Positions 1 to 12,677 of a stretch of DNA of 64,000 bases are shown here, in pieces. The position numbers were made by a program, and so were the translations under genes. How positions within the stretch are numbered: position 1 is the stretch's first letter; the number at the start of each line of letters is the position of its first letter. The notes under the pieces are model-generated. The model saw only the letters and a list, made by a program, of their open reading frames with translations, made no database searches and had not been told where the DNA came from. This DNA is from Moniliophthora roreri (lineage: Eukaryota > Basidiomycota > Agaricomycetes > Agaricales > Marasmiaceae): contig LATX02000013.1 of the NCBI GenBank assembly GCA_001466705.2, forward strand, positions 1 through 64,000, given 5' to 3'.

Positions 1-2530
1 TGATTCTGACTTCTAGAAAGTTTGTTTTCCATTAATTATGACAATGGGGCCCTACTGACTGTCCTGGACTTGGTTCTGACCCTCAGGATGTGAGTGTTCC
101 CAAAACCTGTGACAACAGGGCCCTACTGACTGTCCTGGACTTGGTTCTGACCCTCAGGTTGTGAGTGTTCCCACAGCCTGTGACAACAGAGCATAACTGA
201 CTGTCCTGGACTTTGTTCTGACTCTCAGCTTGTGAGTGTTCCCAAAACCTGTGACAACAGGGCCCTACTGACTGTCCTGGACTTGGTTCTGACTCTCAGC
301 TTGTTAGTATTCCCACAACCTGTAACAATGGAGCCCAACTGACTGTCAGCATGTGAGTGTTCCCACAACCTGTGGCAATGGAGCCCAACTGACTGTCTTG
401 AGCTTGGTTTTGACTCTCAGGCTGTGATTGTTCCCACAGCCTGTAGCAACAGAGCTCAACTGACTGTCCTGGACTTGGTTCTGACTCTCAGTATGTGAGT
501 GTTCCCACAACCTGTGGCAATAGAGCCCAACTGACTGTCCTGGACTTGGTTCTGACTCTCAGCTTGTTAGTATTCCCACAACCTGTAACAATGGAGCCCA
601 ACTGACTGTCAGCATGTGAGTGTTCCCACAACCTGTGGCAATAGAGCCCAACTGACTGTCTTGAGCTTGGTTTTGACTCTCAGGCTGTGAGTGTTCCCAC
701 AGCCTGTAGCAACAGAGCCCTACTGACTGTCCTGGACTTGGTTCTGACTCTCAGAAAGTGAATGTTCCCACAGCCTGTGACAATAGAGCCCAACTGACTG
801 TCCTGGACTTGGTTCTGACTCTCAGGTTGTGAGTGTTTCCACAATCTGTGGCAATAGAGCCCAACTGACTGTCCTGAACTTGGTTCTGACTCTTAGAAAG
901 TGAGTTTTCCCACAACCTGCGACAATAGAGCCCTACTGACTGTCCTGGACTTGGTTCTGACTCTCAGAAAGTGAATGTTCCCACAGCCTGTGACAATAGA
1001 GCCCAACTGACTGTCCTGGACTTGGTTCTGACTCTCAGGTTGTGAGTGTTTCCACAATCTGTGGCAATAGAGCCCAACTGACTGTTCTGGACTTGGTTTT
1101 GACTTTTAGCAAGTGAGTGTTTCCACAATCTGTAACAATAGAGCCTAACTGACTGTCCTGGACTTGGTTCTGACTCTCAGCTTGTTAGTATTCCCACAAC
1201 CTGTAACAATGGAGCCCAACTGACTGTCAGCATGTGAGTGTTCCCACAACCTGTGGCAATAGAGCCCAACTGACTGTCTTGAGCTTGGTTTTGACTCTCA
1301 GGCTGTGAGTGTTCCCACAGCCTGTAGCAACAGAGCTCAACTGACTGTCCTGGACTTGGTTCTGACTCTCAGTATGTGAGTGTTCCCACAACCTGTGGCA
1401 ATAGAGCCCAACTGACTGTCCTGGACTTGGTTCTGACTCTTAGGTTGTGTGTGTTTCCACAACCTGTGACAATAGAGCCCTACTGACTGTCCTGGACTTG
1501 GTTCTGACTCTCAGCTTGTTAGTATTCCCACAACCTGTAACAATGGAGCCCAACTGACTGTCAGCATGTGAGTGTTCCCACAACCTGTGGCAATAGAGCT
1601 CAACTGACTGTTCTAGACTTGGTTCTGACTCTCAGTTTGTGAGTGTTCCAACAGCCTGTGACAACAGAGCTCAACTGACTGTTCTGGGCTTGATTCTGAC
1701 TCTCAGAATGTAAGTATTCCCACAACCTGTGACAACAGAGCTCAACTGACTGTCCTTGGTTCTGACTCTCAGGTTGTAAGTGTTCCCACAGCCTGTAGCA
1801 ATAGAGCCCAACTGACTGTTCTGGACTTGGTTCTGACTCTCAGGTTGTGAGTATTCCCACAACCTGTGACAATAGAGCCCAACTGACTGTCCTGGACTTG
1901 GTTCTGACTCTCAGGTTGTAAGTGTTCCCACAGCCTGCAACAATACAGCTCAACTGACTGTTCTGGACTTGGTTCTGACTCTCAGGAAGTGAGTCTCCCT
2001 ACAGCCTGTGACAATGGAGCCCAACCGACTGTCCTGGACCTGGTTCTGACTCTCAGTATGTGAGTCTCCCCACAACCTGTTACAATAGAGCCCAACTGAC
2101 TGTTCTGGACTTGGTTTTGACTTTTAGCAGGTGAGTGTTTCCACAATCTGTAACAATAGAGCCTAACTGACTGTCCTGGACTTGGTTCTGACTCTCAGCA
2201 AGTGAGTGTTCCAACAGCCTGTGACAACAGAGCCCAACTGACTGTCCTGGACTTGGTTCTGACTCTCAGGGAGTGAGTGTTCCAACAGCCTGTGACAACA
2301 GAGCCCAACTGACTGTCCTGGGCTTGGTTCTGACTCTCAGGGAGTGAGTGTTCCCACAGCCTGTGACAACAGAGCACAACTGACTGTCCTGCTTGGTTCT
2401 GACTCTTAGTTTGTGAGTGTTCCTACAGCCTGTGATAATAGAGCCCAACTGACTGTCCTGGACTTGGTTCTGACTCTCAGTGTGAGTATTCCCATAGCCT
2501 GTGACAACAGAGCCTAACTGACTGTCCTGC
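1..2530. repeat. 71-bp satellite array, about 35 units
   Basis: A tandem array fills the left edge and continues beyond it. The anchor word actgactgtcctgg recurs at about 54, 125 and 196, which gives a 71-bp period. Some units are 50 bp because they lack 21 bases (for example the unit starting near 601, where actgactgtc is followed directly by agcatgtgag). Units differ by about 5-15% and change mostly by C/T and A/G swaps. Several open frames run through the array on the minus strand, but 71 is not a multiple of 3, so each unit shifts frame; I read this as non-coding satellite. Position next to repeat-rich, CpG-poor DNA fits pericentromeric or subtelomeric DNA, but no telomere repeat is visible. 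Confidence 0.93.
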
Positions 2531-3177
2531 ACTTGGGTTTAACTTTTGATGCAGAGCATAGTTAGAGAAAATCCTAGGAAAGGTTATTAAGCTTGAAACA
2601 CTATTATTATGTGAAACTAGCTGTACTCTGTTACAAATCCCTTCACTCCTATTCATTCCTTCCACAATCCCCATCTCTTCCCATTTGCCCAGAGCAGCTG
2701 ACAGACTATTTGTATTATAACTTGTCATATGCTTCTCTCTCAATTGGACATATACACCTTCCAAGTTCCCTTTTTTGTCTCTTTCTGCCTTTGTACCATA
2801 TCTCTTTTAACATGTCTCCTTCAACAATGGACTATTAGGAAAACCTATCTTTTTCTATGTATTTCCATAGATACCAACAAGTAGATACAACACATGTATT
2901 TGAGACTGCTAAACCAGAGTTCAAGCTTTAATCAAACCTTGTTCTAGCAATGAATGTCTGAACCTCTGAACACTCTTGAACTTGAATCTTGAACTTGGCA
3001 CTAGAAATGACAACTCTAGTGCTTAGTTTGTCATTGCTTACACAAGTAATGTAACAAAAGGTCAAGCTGATCAAACTGCTGACCTATTATGGTCTAGGCA
3101 TCCAAACCAGAACATCAACATACTGCTGAACCCTGACAGAACCAGATTACAGACCAGAAAACTCTAGAGCTAGGCTA
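2531..3177. other. Gene-free AT-rich stretch
   Basis: No convincing gene. The open frames here (60-95 codons on both strands) lack recognisable motifs and overlap the end of the satellite. Confidence 0.6.
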
Positions 3178-3569
3178 CACCCCCAACAATTGTGGGTATT
3201 GTGTATGTACAGAAGGAAAGTTACGCTGATGATCTGTTACTAGGCCCCCAAGGGGCTCGTCATGGTATCAGTACGAGCTCAAGAATGATTAGTGCCTGAC
3301 CTTAAGCAAGCATCCTTATAATCCCTTATCCCTTTATGCCCTGTCCTTGATTTGGCAACCAATGCCCTCCTAGGACCTCATTTTACGATTTAGAACTGAA
3401 TCAGGCATGGGAGGGGCATGGATAACCTGAACTTTCAAAAAGCACTTTCTTGCCCAGGGCCTGCTTACATACCGCTCACATAACAAACATTCTCAGAATT
3501 GTATGTGAAAAGGCTCCTCAGCATAACTTTCCTTCCATACGTACACGATACCCACAGTTGTTGACGGTG
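3178..3569. mobile_element. Tc1/mariner-type MITE with TA target duplication
   Basis: The ends form an imperfect inverted repeat of about 50 bp: 3178-3230 matches the reverse complement of 3515-3569 (caacaa-tgtgggtat and ggaaggaaagtta blocks), with most mismatches being C/T. Both outer ends begin CACC and are flanked by TA (3176-3177 and 3570-3571). A 392-bp element with TA duplication and CAC-type ends fits a non-autonomous Tc1/mariner element. No transposase is encoded inside. A Tc1-like transposase relic lies at 16694-17385, but I cannot show that they belong together. Confidence 0.8.
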
Positions 3570-3929
3570 TAACTCAGGGATAAGGAAGCAAAGCTTGATG
3601 AAGACATCAAAAGAGCAAGATGGCTCAGAGAACTTTCAGAAGAGTCTCTACAGGCTCCCAATACAACTTTAACATGCTGCCAGAGGAAGAAGCTCCTGGA
3701 GCAAACAGCCTTGCCCAGACTATCACCAACAATGTCAGAAGAAGTCCTCAAAACTTCCAAAACAGAGAACAGATTGACCCCATATTATATAAAGAGTGGT
3801 TTGCACAATGAAACCTTACAATCCAAGCCTCCTATTACAAACTTTTACTATATATGCTTTTATGGATGCTTGTAATTATGCTTCTCATTAACATCTGGAC
3901 AAATCCACTATCCCTGCTCCCATTTCCAG
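3570..3929. other. Spacer with one unrecognised short ORF
   Basis: A 63-codon plus-strand ORF at 3620-3811 (starts MAQRTFRRVS) resembles nothing I know. It may be a remnant of a retroelement interior, since an LTR-like segment follows. Nothing else is visible. Confidence 0.3.
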
Positions 3930-5626
3930 TAATTTGTCTAAGATAAGACTAATGGAAAACTACCCAAAAGATAACCTCCAAAAGTCTAACTCAGGTTGTT
4001 GTGCAAGTGTGGATCAATGTGATCAGAGTTACCATATTTAAAATGCCAACAAAACTCTTAGCTAGGTTGATTTTCTCTTATTGAAGCAATCTACTTCAAA
4101 GTGTTCACTTCCAGAGGAGTATATATGGGTTTTAAAAGAGTTTATATCCAAACACACAAACACACACACAAGAACACAGTGCACAAAGCACAAAACACAA
4201 GAGCTACAGTCCCACCAAGAGACTCAGTAGCCAATATAGTCTGACCCTATAGAGTTCAAGACTTCTTTAAGACAACTACAGTACACAGTGTACTGGAAAA
4301 GGTTCTAGACCAGTTTCTACAAAGAGCTTAATCACAGGCCCAATTCCTTTGTTAAGACTCTAAGTGTGTCACAACCTGATACCCAACACAGGCCACACTC
4401 CAAAAGCCACCAGAACTTTTGGTATAAAGTTATCTCTTAGAAAAGTGCCAAGTGCACTAAAGATGTTATTCTTTGTCTCTTATGACGCAAGTTTGTTATC
4501 AGATTTCTCTGGAGTCACTCAGGACCAATCTCCAGGGCCTGAAGTGAGGAAGCAAAACTGGAATGGCACACGCAATTATACACCAAACAAACTCATCATG
4601 TATTTACAATCAGAAGGGGTAGAGTTACTTGAGTATATATGAATATCTGGCTGTCCTTATATATGGTCCATGGAATATATCTACAAGAAAATATAAATAA
4701 TGTCCAATAATTCAGGAAATAATAAAAGAGTGACTGAGATACTAAAAGAGGGAATATTCAGATGTTATGGAGTCTGGCCATTGGGGTATCTGATCATATC
4801 TGCACAGGTATCTGCTTTCCAGGTGTTCTGGACTCTTAGATATTTGATTTTTCTCTTTTCTAGGTGGGTCTGGATGGACAGATGAGTCTATCCATTCCAC
4901 ATTCTCTTTTCCAGCATCTGCACAGCCACCAATGTACAGGTTTCAAAGCTTCTGAGGCTGGAACATACTGCTTCTGTTCCTGTCTCCTTTGATAATTCAT
5001 TCTTGATCTTATCTAGGACTTCACATTCCTTAGATATCAATTATATGTCTCATTGTATCTGTAGTCATGTAGCTACACTTGATCTGAGGTTGCATTGCCA
5101 CTTGTTAACATTAGAACTCTTTATTAAGAGATCATTGGCTTTGATTCTGATCTGCATATTGAATTCCAATGTCTGATCATTCTGATTGTTCCTTTCCAAG
5201 TTGTCTCTCTGTTCTGATGTCTTCTCTAAGTACCTCTGTACTGTATGACTGCATGTTGCACTTTGCAGATGTTATAGAAAAGTGAATAAATTGAAAAATC
5301 CCATTGATAGCACTTTGAGAGAGCTCAGTTAACTAGCCAACATGTTTATATGGTCATAGTTAGGTTCCCTACAGGTTTCAGGAGTAATCTGCTTCAGATC
5401 TGATATATAGATAAGTCAGAATGTACAGCTTAGACACCTCTGTATAGCATATCATATAGCTCTTTGTACTTTCCAACACACTGTAGCTTCTCTAAGGCAA
5501 TGACTAGCAGACTGGGCTCACTCTAGTCCTTATTACCCATTATCTTGTGTCATATTAAAGTGTTCTGATTCAAAAGTAATGTAAAATGAATAAAATTGGT
5601 TCTTTTCTAGGTTTGCCATATTACCA
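3930..5626. repeat. LTR-containing segment, copy 1
   Basis: This segment recurs almost unchanged at 6358-8055. Within it, 4018-5626 has LTR character: it starts TGTGATCAGAGTT and ends in ATTACCA, so it has TG...CA ends. Its start is shared with the LTR at 13590 and its end with the LTRs ending at 15205, 16693 and 28437, so all belong to one LTR superfamily. I found no 5-bp target duplication around 4018-5626, and the copied block includes about 88 bp upstream of the LTR start, so the pair is a duplication of LTR plus neighbouring interior rather than two independent insertions. A 92-codon and a 61-codon ORF (4364 and 4700, plus strand) are preserved in both copies, but this needs no coding function because the copies are nearly identical. 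Confidence 0.75.
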
Positions 5627-6357
5627 GTATCTCTTGTACTTTTATTCTGACAGATTCCNAAGCACTGTTGCAAACTTGCCTGGAACAGCACCAACATGGA
5701 TGTCCAGAGCAAGCTGCTATGAAGCAAGGCAAGATGCCAGCTGCTGCTTAAGCCTTATAAGTAATGTTACATTGCATTATATACAGTCCAGAAAATAGAA
5801 TAATACCAAAACTCAAAATAATGGGAAAAGATAAGACATTATATGTTTAAAGAATGTGTATGTGTCCAAAAGTCCTGCTATGTGTAGAAAATGTCCAATA
5901 TTGGGAATATTTATGCAAATGTTGCACAGGACCACTGGTGTGGTACTGATGTGCAGTCTGCAGCACATTCTTTCTCCTCCTCTAGTTTCCTTCCTCTCTG
6001 TCCAATTGGTGGTTGTCAATCCTCTATCTGCATTTCAATGAATGTGTAATCCCACCAATCTTCCAACATCAGAGTCCCACTAGGCCTAGATGGTGGCTCC
6101 ATGGAGATATCCATGACTATAGCCTAGCTTGTAATCCTTGAATGCTCAACACATAGGTTGGTTGACTGGATATAGGTTTTAATAACCATGTATATAAGTC
6201 TTCTGAAGTATTTAATGCCATTCCACATAATAATAATGTCTCAACAGCATGTTATAATGCTTGTGATTGCTTTTGCACCCAGTCTGGTGCATTCAGACTG
6301 TAGATCCTGCTGATATCTATTCCTTTATTAGATCAGAATTGGTGGTTTCTGGCCTGT
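5627..6357. other. Spacer between the two LTR segments, with an assembly N
   Basis: There is no gene here. An undetermined base at 5659, 33 bp after the end of copy 1, probably marks a contig join. The last 78 bp (6280-6357) are a dispersed repeat also found inverted at 17640-17718. Confidence 0.6.
6280..6357 (+). repeat. Dispersed repeat, mate of 17640-17718
   Basis: The sequence around ctgatatctattccttt and gtttctggcc matches the reverse complement of 17640-17718. It abuts the start of the second LTR segment at 6358, so it may be internal sequence of the same retroelement family. Confidence 0.6.
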
Positions 6358-8055
6358 TAATTTGTCTAAGATAAGACTAGCAGAAAACTTCCCAAAAGAT
6401 AACCTCCAAAAGTCTAACTCAGGTTGTTGTTGTGCAAGTGTGGATTGACATGATCAGAGTTGCTGCACTTAGAATGCCAACAAAACTCTTAGCTAGGTTG
6501 ATTCTCTCTTATTGAAGCAATCTACTTCAAAGTGTTCACCTCCAGAGGAGTATATATGGGTTTTAAAAGGGTTTATATCCAAACACACAAACACACACAC
6601 AAGAACACAGTGCACAAAGCACAAAACACAAGAGCTACAGTCCCACCAAGAGACTCAGTAGCCAATATAGTCTGACCCTATAGAGTTCAAGACTTCTTTA
6701 AGACAACTACAGTACACAGTGTACTGGAAAAGGTTCTAGACCAGTTTCTACAAAGAGCTTAATCACAGGCCCAATTCCTTTGTTAAGACTCTAAGTGTGT
6801 CACAACCTGATACCCAACACAGGCCACACTCCAAAAGCCACCAGAACTTTTGGTATAAAGTTATCTCTTAGAAAAGTGCCAAGTGCACTAAAGATGTTAT
6901 TCTTTGTCTCTTATGACGCAAGTTTGTTATCAGATTTCTCTGGAGTCACTCAGGACCAATCTCCAGGGCCTGAAGTGAGGAAGCAAAACTGGAATGGCAC
7001 ATGCAATTATACACCAAACAAACTCATCATGTATTCACAATCAGAGGGGGCAGAGTTACTTGAGTATATATGAATATCTGGCTGTCCTTATATATGGTCC
7101 ATGGAATATATCTACAAGAAAATATAAATAATGTCCAATAATTCAGGAAATAATAAAAGAGTGACTGAGATACTAAAAGAGGGAATATTCAGATGTTATG
7201 GAGTCTGGCCATTGGGGTATCTGATCATATCTGCACAGGTATCTGCTTTCCAGGTGTTCTGGACTCTTAGATATTTGATTTTTCTCTTTTCTAGGTGGGT
7301 CTGGATGGACAGATGAGTCTATCCATTCCACATTCTCTTTTCCAGCATCTGCACAGCCACCAATGTACAGGTTTCAAAGCTTCTGAGGCTGGAACATACT
7401 GCTTCTGTTCCTGTCTCCTTTGATAATTCATTCTTGATCTTATCTAGGACTTCACATTCCTTAGATATCAATTATATGTCTCATTGTATCTGTAGTCATG
7501 TAGCTACACTTGATCTGAGGTTGCATTGCCACTTGTTAACATTAGAACTCTTTATTAAGAGATCATTGGCTTTGATTCTGATCTGCATATTGAATTCCAA
7601 TGTCTGATCATTCTGATTGTTCCTTTCCAAGTTGTCTCTCTGTTCTGATGTCTTCTCTAAGTACCTCTGTACTGTATGACTGCATGTTGCACTTTGCAGA
7701 TGTTATAGAAAAGTGAATAAATTGAAAAATCCCATTGATAGCACTTTGAGAGAGCTCAGTTAACTAGCCAACATGTTTATATGGTCATAGTTAGGTTCCC
7801 TACAGGTTTCAGGAGTGATCTGCTTCAGATCTGATACATAGATAAGTCAGAATGTACAGCTTAGACACCTCTGTATAGTGTATCATATAGCTCTTTGTAC
7901 TTTCCAACACACTGTAGCTTCTCTAAGGCAATGACTAGCAGACTGGGCTCACTCTAGTCCTTATTACCCATTATCTTGTGTCATATTAAAGTGTTCTGAT
8001 TCAAAAGTAATGTAAAATGAATAAAATTGGTTCTTTTCTAGGTTTGCCATATTAC
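6358..8055. repeat. LTR-containing segment, copy 2
   Basis: This is a near-identical direct copy of 3930-5624; the differences are a few transitions and a 3-bp indel (gttgttgtg against gttgtg). Homology stops in ccatattac, just short of the LTR end seen in copy 1. Flanks differ from those of copy 1. Together the two copies could be the two ends of a collapsed retrotransposon or a local duplication. Confidence 0.75.
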
Positions 8056-8302
8056 TGTCAAGAATGCTGTAGATGAACCTGATCCAGTTATAGGGGAAGC
8101 TTGAGGACCTAGCTATGTGTGGTATGGATCGAGCATCACCGAGTGTTACCCCATTGGCAAGCATAGCTGCAAGATCAATAAGAATACTACTTTGAAAGAG
8201 GTAGAAGGCACTTTGTCCTGTCTCAATATCAGGAACCGCTACTGTTGGATCAATTGGCTGGATGAGTCATCCTCTAGCCTTGAAACACAGGGGAACCAAC
8301 AG
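8056..8302. other. Short spacer
   Basis: This lies between the LTR segment and the 3' end of the minus-strand mobile-element gene. It may be the decayed 3' end of that gene, but I see no matching motif. Confidence 0.3.
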
Positions 8303-11300
8303 TCACTTTGATTTCCAGTCATGTGTAAGTGATTTATCATCTGCAACTGAAGCTGAAACTAAGGAGAGCAGTTGATAGGTGACCATTGTGCCATCTTCAA
8401 CAAGCAATGTAATAGGTGCCTGCTCTACCACTTCAGTTCCAAGCTCAATCTGGATTACTTCTCCAAAAGACAAGAAGATCTGTCCTTCGCATGTCAGAAT
8501 GGAGACAATAGGGTCAGATATCATTAACAAGAGGCCGCTGCCACTCTCAAGGACCAACAGTGAAGATATTGAGGTGGAGTCATACCATAAAACATTTTGT
8601 ACACATTTCAGCCGATCAGTAGATGAGGGTGAGTTCCGATACTTCAGCTGTTGTGCTAAAGCTTTCACTTTATTGACCTTCTTTCCACCAGTGACGATAA
8701 ACTTCTTGAATGATACCGCAGTGTCATTGCCAGCCTCCTCTGCTGCAACATCCTCAAGCTCCTGGTTGAAACCCCCACCAAGCATTCGATTATTTGGCAT
8801 GGATTCTGGACTATTTGTAGTCTTGTCTTCTTCCTCGACATTGTCTGGATCCAATGGATTAGGTTCTATGGCCTTGCCTAGTGGATGGAGAATGTTAACA
8901 CCAGATGGGTTCTCCACTATTAGTTGCTTCAGACTCTCTTCAATGGCACATTTTACAGTCTTGTTACTCAACAACAATGTAACACCTTTCTTCCATGATG
9001 TCAGTAGATTGACTGTGTGTAGCAAGAGCTTCTCCTTCAGCCATGAGTGTGGGTTAACGTGATCTGCCCTATTGGGCAGGGAGATGTGATTGCCTTCCTT
9101 GTCAACAACAGGTAGACATAGGTGATGTGGTGTCTGATCCCATTCTGGCTTCTGAGCCAGGATGTTTCCCACTTCAGTTGTTCCAGTGATGTGCTCTGCC
9201 AGTTGCAGGAAATCAGCATTCGCATCATTTCCTACCATGGTGCAGATGATCCCAAAGAGGGTCTCAAGCCAATCTGTTACGTTACTTGCGCAGCAACAAC
9301 AACAACAACTCAACAACACTATGACGTAGTGATGCAGAGTCAACCTTCAACGAGAAAGGAAAGTTCTCTTCCTGAAGGGGTTAAGGATCAAGTTAAAGAC
9401 CTAGCTTAAGAAAAGCTAGCGTTCAAAAGACTAGTTCGTTGGCTAAACACAAGTTGATTAAACTAGGTCAAGCTGAAGAGCTATAACCCAGTTCTATCTA
9501 CCTTTATACATCCATTGTAGTTATGCATTTGTGCTATACAGAACGTCCAAGAATACAATGGAACATGTATAAGATAATGGAATGGAATGGAATAGAATGT
9601 TATAGAAACGTCAATGTCATCAAGATGATGTCACAATAGAAAGAGATAGAAATCAATAGAAAGAACTCGGCATGATATCATAAAGAAAATGTTAGAAAGT
9701 TTTTAGAACAATTTGTAAGAAGGAAGCTGGGAAAGTGGATAAGTCCAGATGTCAAAAGAAGCATAATGTTGGGCGCTAACTTGCCCAGAATGGTAATACA
9801 GAAAAGGAAAATGAAAGAATGTCTGATAAAAATGAAAAATTGTAACACAATCCATTCCCAGGAGGATGACCCAGAACCAACTATCCAGATCATTGACCTT
9901 GGCCTTCACTACACAGAACACAACATTTTTTATCATCAGTATGATATCATTGTAAAGGAGTGTAGAAATGAACTTCTTCAGGCCTACTCAGAAGAGTATT
10001 AGCATCAGGTGAGCTGCTGCACTCAAGTGTTGAATCTGCTCTGACAATGTCAGCTCAATGCAGATGTAGGGGAACAGAAGGTGTTTGAGGAGTGCACCGA
10101 GAACAATCAGTGCATTATAGGCAGGATGATGTCCTGGGTTGCATTCTTTGACCAGTGGTAGTGACCAGATGTCATGGAGGAGAGTGTAGGCCATCATGAC
10201 GTCCTGTTTGTTGTCGGAATGGAAAATAGATTGGATATGAATGGGTGAGTGACTAGCGTCACTGAGATGCCTCTTGATGATTGACAGAGTGATAACCTGG
10301 TCTAGGATTTGTATTCCATGAGCTTGGAGAAACAGGTTTCATAAGTATTTGAAGACATGATGGAAATCCTTGTCAGAGGTGACATCACAATCTCTGACTA
10401 GTAGATCTATAAATTGTAATTTGTGTAATTGAGAATGTTTCAGAGAATCTGGGTGGAGGGCACGCTTCTGTGTCAGCATGGCAAGAGCACTTTCTTGCTG
10501 TGTTTCACCATCTGGGGCAATGGATATGATATGGTGATTGGGACTGAACTCTGATAGACACTTGTTAACAACATTCACCAGGAGTTGAATGAGCTCTGCA
10601 TGTTCAGAACTCTGCTCTTGTTTACATGTACCTGAAATTGCCACTGGTCAAGCACTATACAGACATTTGTTACCACTGAGAATCCCAATAGCTGCAACAG
10701 TAGCCTGTTTGCTCAATTAGGTCAGTTGGGAAATTGATGTGGAATGTCAATTCACTTGCCTCGCTTGCATAATGCACCATTTCTTCACTGGAACCACCAT
10801 CACAACCATGCAAGGCTTCCATTAGTATGTCCAAATCCTCTTCACTGTCAAAATCAACACTGATTTGAGCATCATGTTCTCTGCAGACCCCCACAAATTT
10901 GTTGGTTCAGCTGTCCCATCACACCCTCCGTTCTACTGCAATCTCATCCAACATCAAAACAACCAGAATGACACCCTCCAATGACTGAATCAAGTCAGCT
11001 AGGCCACTTGATAATGATGAATCAAAGTTTTCACTGATTTCAGCTACTACTGGGCTAAGAGGAGAGGCAATCATAGGTAGTATCTGGGAGGCATTGCAGA
11101 GAGTTGTCATTCCAGAGAGTTCTAAAGCATAGTGAGCTATCTTAGCAACTCAAATACCTTCCACACACCATAATAAGACCCTAATCATCATCATCTCTTC
11201 TGTATAGCTCTTTGGCTTATACAACCCCTTTGCAGCCTTTTTATACACCAACAGGATTCTATGTATCCTATGGTTATTTTTCAGTGCCACAGATAGCAAA

Positions 11301-12677
11301 CAGTCAATGTTCTTTACACTCCCAGATGACATCATGACTATCAACTGCTTATAGTCATCCATTGCACCCAGAACATGAGCAAGTTGTCTGGTTGCATTAA
11401 GACAGCCAAGTATTAGTTCGTCTATCTGTGCATCCTTCTGCCAGTTAACCTCAATTAGCCTGCCAGCACCATGGTATGCAAATGGTGTGTTCTTGTGAAC
11501 TCCAGTCACCATTCGCTAAAGAATGCCCACTAGATATGAATTTCCTGGCAGATAGCTGCATGGTTTACAGATTCTGTTCAGCTCAACAGTAAACATTGTG
11601 CAGGAGGTAGTGCAAAATGTCATGACCTGATTGGCAGTTGAGATGGCAGTATCCTATGGCAGGTTCTTCTCAGCATGAAGTGCAAATGGATAGTCAAGGT
11701 AAGGATTTGTGCCTTCAGGAAAGTAGACAACATAAGCTTGACATTAAACCCCTCTAGGTCCTGAAGCTAGTTTCTGCTTCCCCTGAGCCTTCAAAGATAA
11801 GGTGACAGTGGATTCAGAGATGGTGTCAACATCAATAGGGCTGTCTTGTGCTCCTGAGGGTGACAGTGGTGTTTGCCAACTGGATGTGCTGCCCTGTGGT
11901 GTTGGCAGTTGGGAAGCCAGACTAGCAGATGGGTACCTGCAAGAAGGTCAGTTTTAGTCAAGCTTTTGGCATATACAACTCATGCAAAGTTGACAGCATC
12001 ATTCAATCTCTCCAGTCTCTCTTCAAACAGTCTCCAATCTACATTCATAGTCTCCATGAAGTATCGAACAAACTCACAGAACCCAGCAACTCCCTGTTGT
12101 CCTATGTGCACCATATCTGCCAATTCTTGCCTATTCTTTGTCATCACCACCTCTTCATAAATTTCATCTGGTGATGCTGTCTTGTCTGGAATGTGGCTTG
12201 CTGGCAGAAGTGTGAAGGGGAACAGAGCATTATCCAGAGGTATATTTGATGCAATAGGGATGTGTTCAAGTGCATGCTCAAGTTTTGTAAGAGAAGATAA
12301 AGGCATAGCTGCTTGTATGGCTGGTGGAGATGGCAGAGATGAAGGCATAGGCAGTAGTTTTTGAGCATTGGATGCTTTAACAACCTTGGGAGGTTGCACA
12401 GTTGATGGTACCATTGTGGGCAGTGCTACTTTCTTGAAGAAGTTACCAATGCCAGCCTGTATCTTCTTTGGTTCATAGCACACTTCACTGCATTTCACCT
12501 GCACTTCTCTTTCAAGTAATGCCATTTAACAAAGTTGACACAACCCTCTGGACTTAATCCAATCTGATTGCCACAAGCAGGGCAGGCCACTTTACCATCA
12601 GAGTTAACAATGAGGTCCTTAGGTCTCTGAATAATGTTGTCAGGTACAATTGTCACTGTTATTGAGTCCTTGGACAT
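8303..12677 (-). pseudogene. Broken recurrent agaricomycete mobile-element gene (probable transposase-like)
   Basis: One long minus-strand gene is recognisable in pieces. It starts at 12677 with a zinc-finger-like pattern C-x2-C-x17-H-x5-C, then shifts frame near 12520 into a linker with NFFKK. At 11512 come NTPFAYHGAGRLIEVNWQKD and DELILGCLNA, at 11000 LMLDEIAVERR, at 10880 VCREHDAQI, at 10540 SIAPDGETQQ, at 10370 DKDFHHVFKYL, at 9935 IKNVVFCVVKAK and VILLGMD. It resumes at 9270 with LETLFGII-TMVGNDAN and TEVGNILAQKPEWD. From memory this order matches a high-copy protein family of agaricomycetes that behaves like a transposon ORF; the spaced DE, DG and D motifs could be a DDE-type core, which is inference. 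Frameshifts, stops and a solo LTR at 9275-9847 break it. Confidence 0.75.
9275..9847. mobile_element. Solo LTR with 5-bp target duplication, inside the 8303-12677 gene
   Basis: The insert starts TGTTAC and ends GTAACA (TG...CA with 6-bp inverted ends) and is flanked by CAATC at 9270-9274 and again at 9848-9852. On the minus strand the interrupted protein reads VILLGMD before the insert and LETLFGII after it, which is one continuous motif in the family. The 573-bp size, ends and 5-bp duplication are what a solo LTR left by recombination should show. It differs from the larger LTRs at 4018 and 13590. Confidence 0.88.

Noticed and set aside
1..2530. CRISPR-like array
   Set aside because: Units are contiguous and similar over their full length; there are no unique spacers, and the genome is eukaryotic.
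1671..2764. Minus-strand ORFs rich in SQNQVQDSQLGS-type repeats
   Set aside because: They are translations of the 71-bp satellite; the period is not a multiple of 3 and the frames differ from unit to unit.
4018..8055. One complete LTR retrotransposon with two LTRs
   Set aside because: The 0.7-kb interior has no gag or pol, the homology extends upstream of the LTR start in both copies, and no 5-bp target duplication was found.
8379..9062. 227-codon plus-strand ORF
   Set aside because: It lies antisense to the recognised mobile-element gene, whose protein motifs are all on the minus strand.
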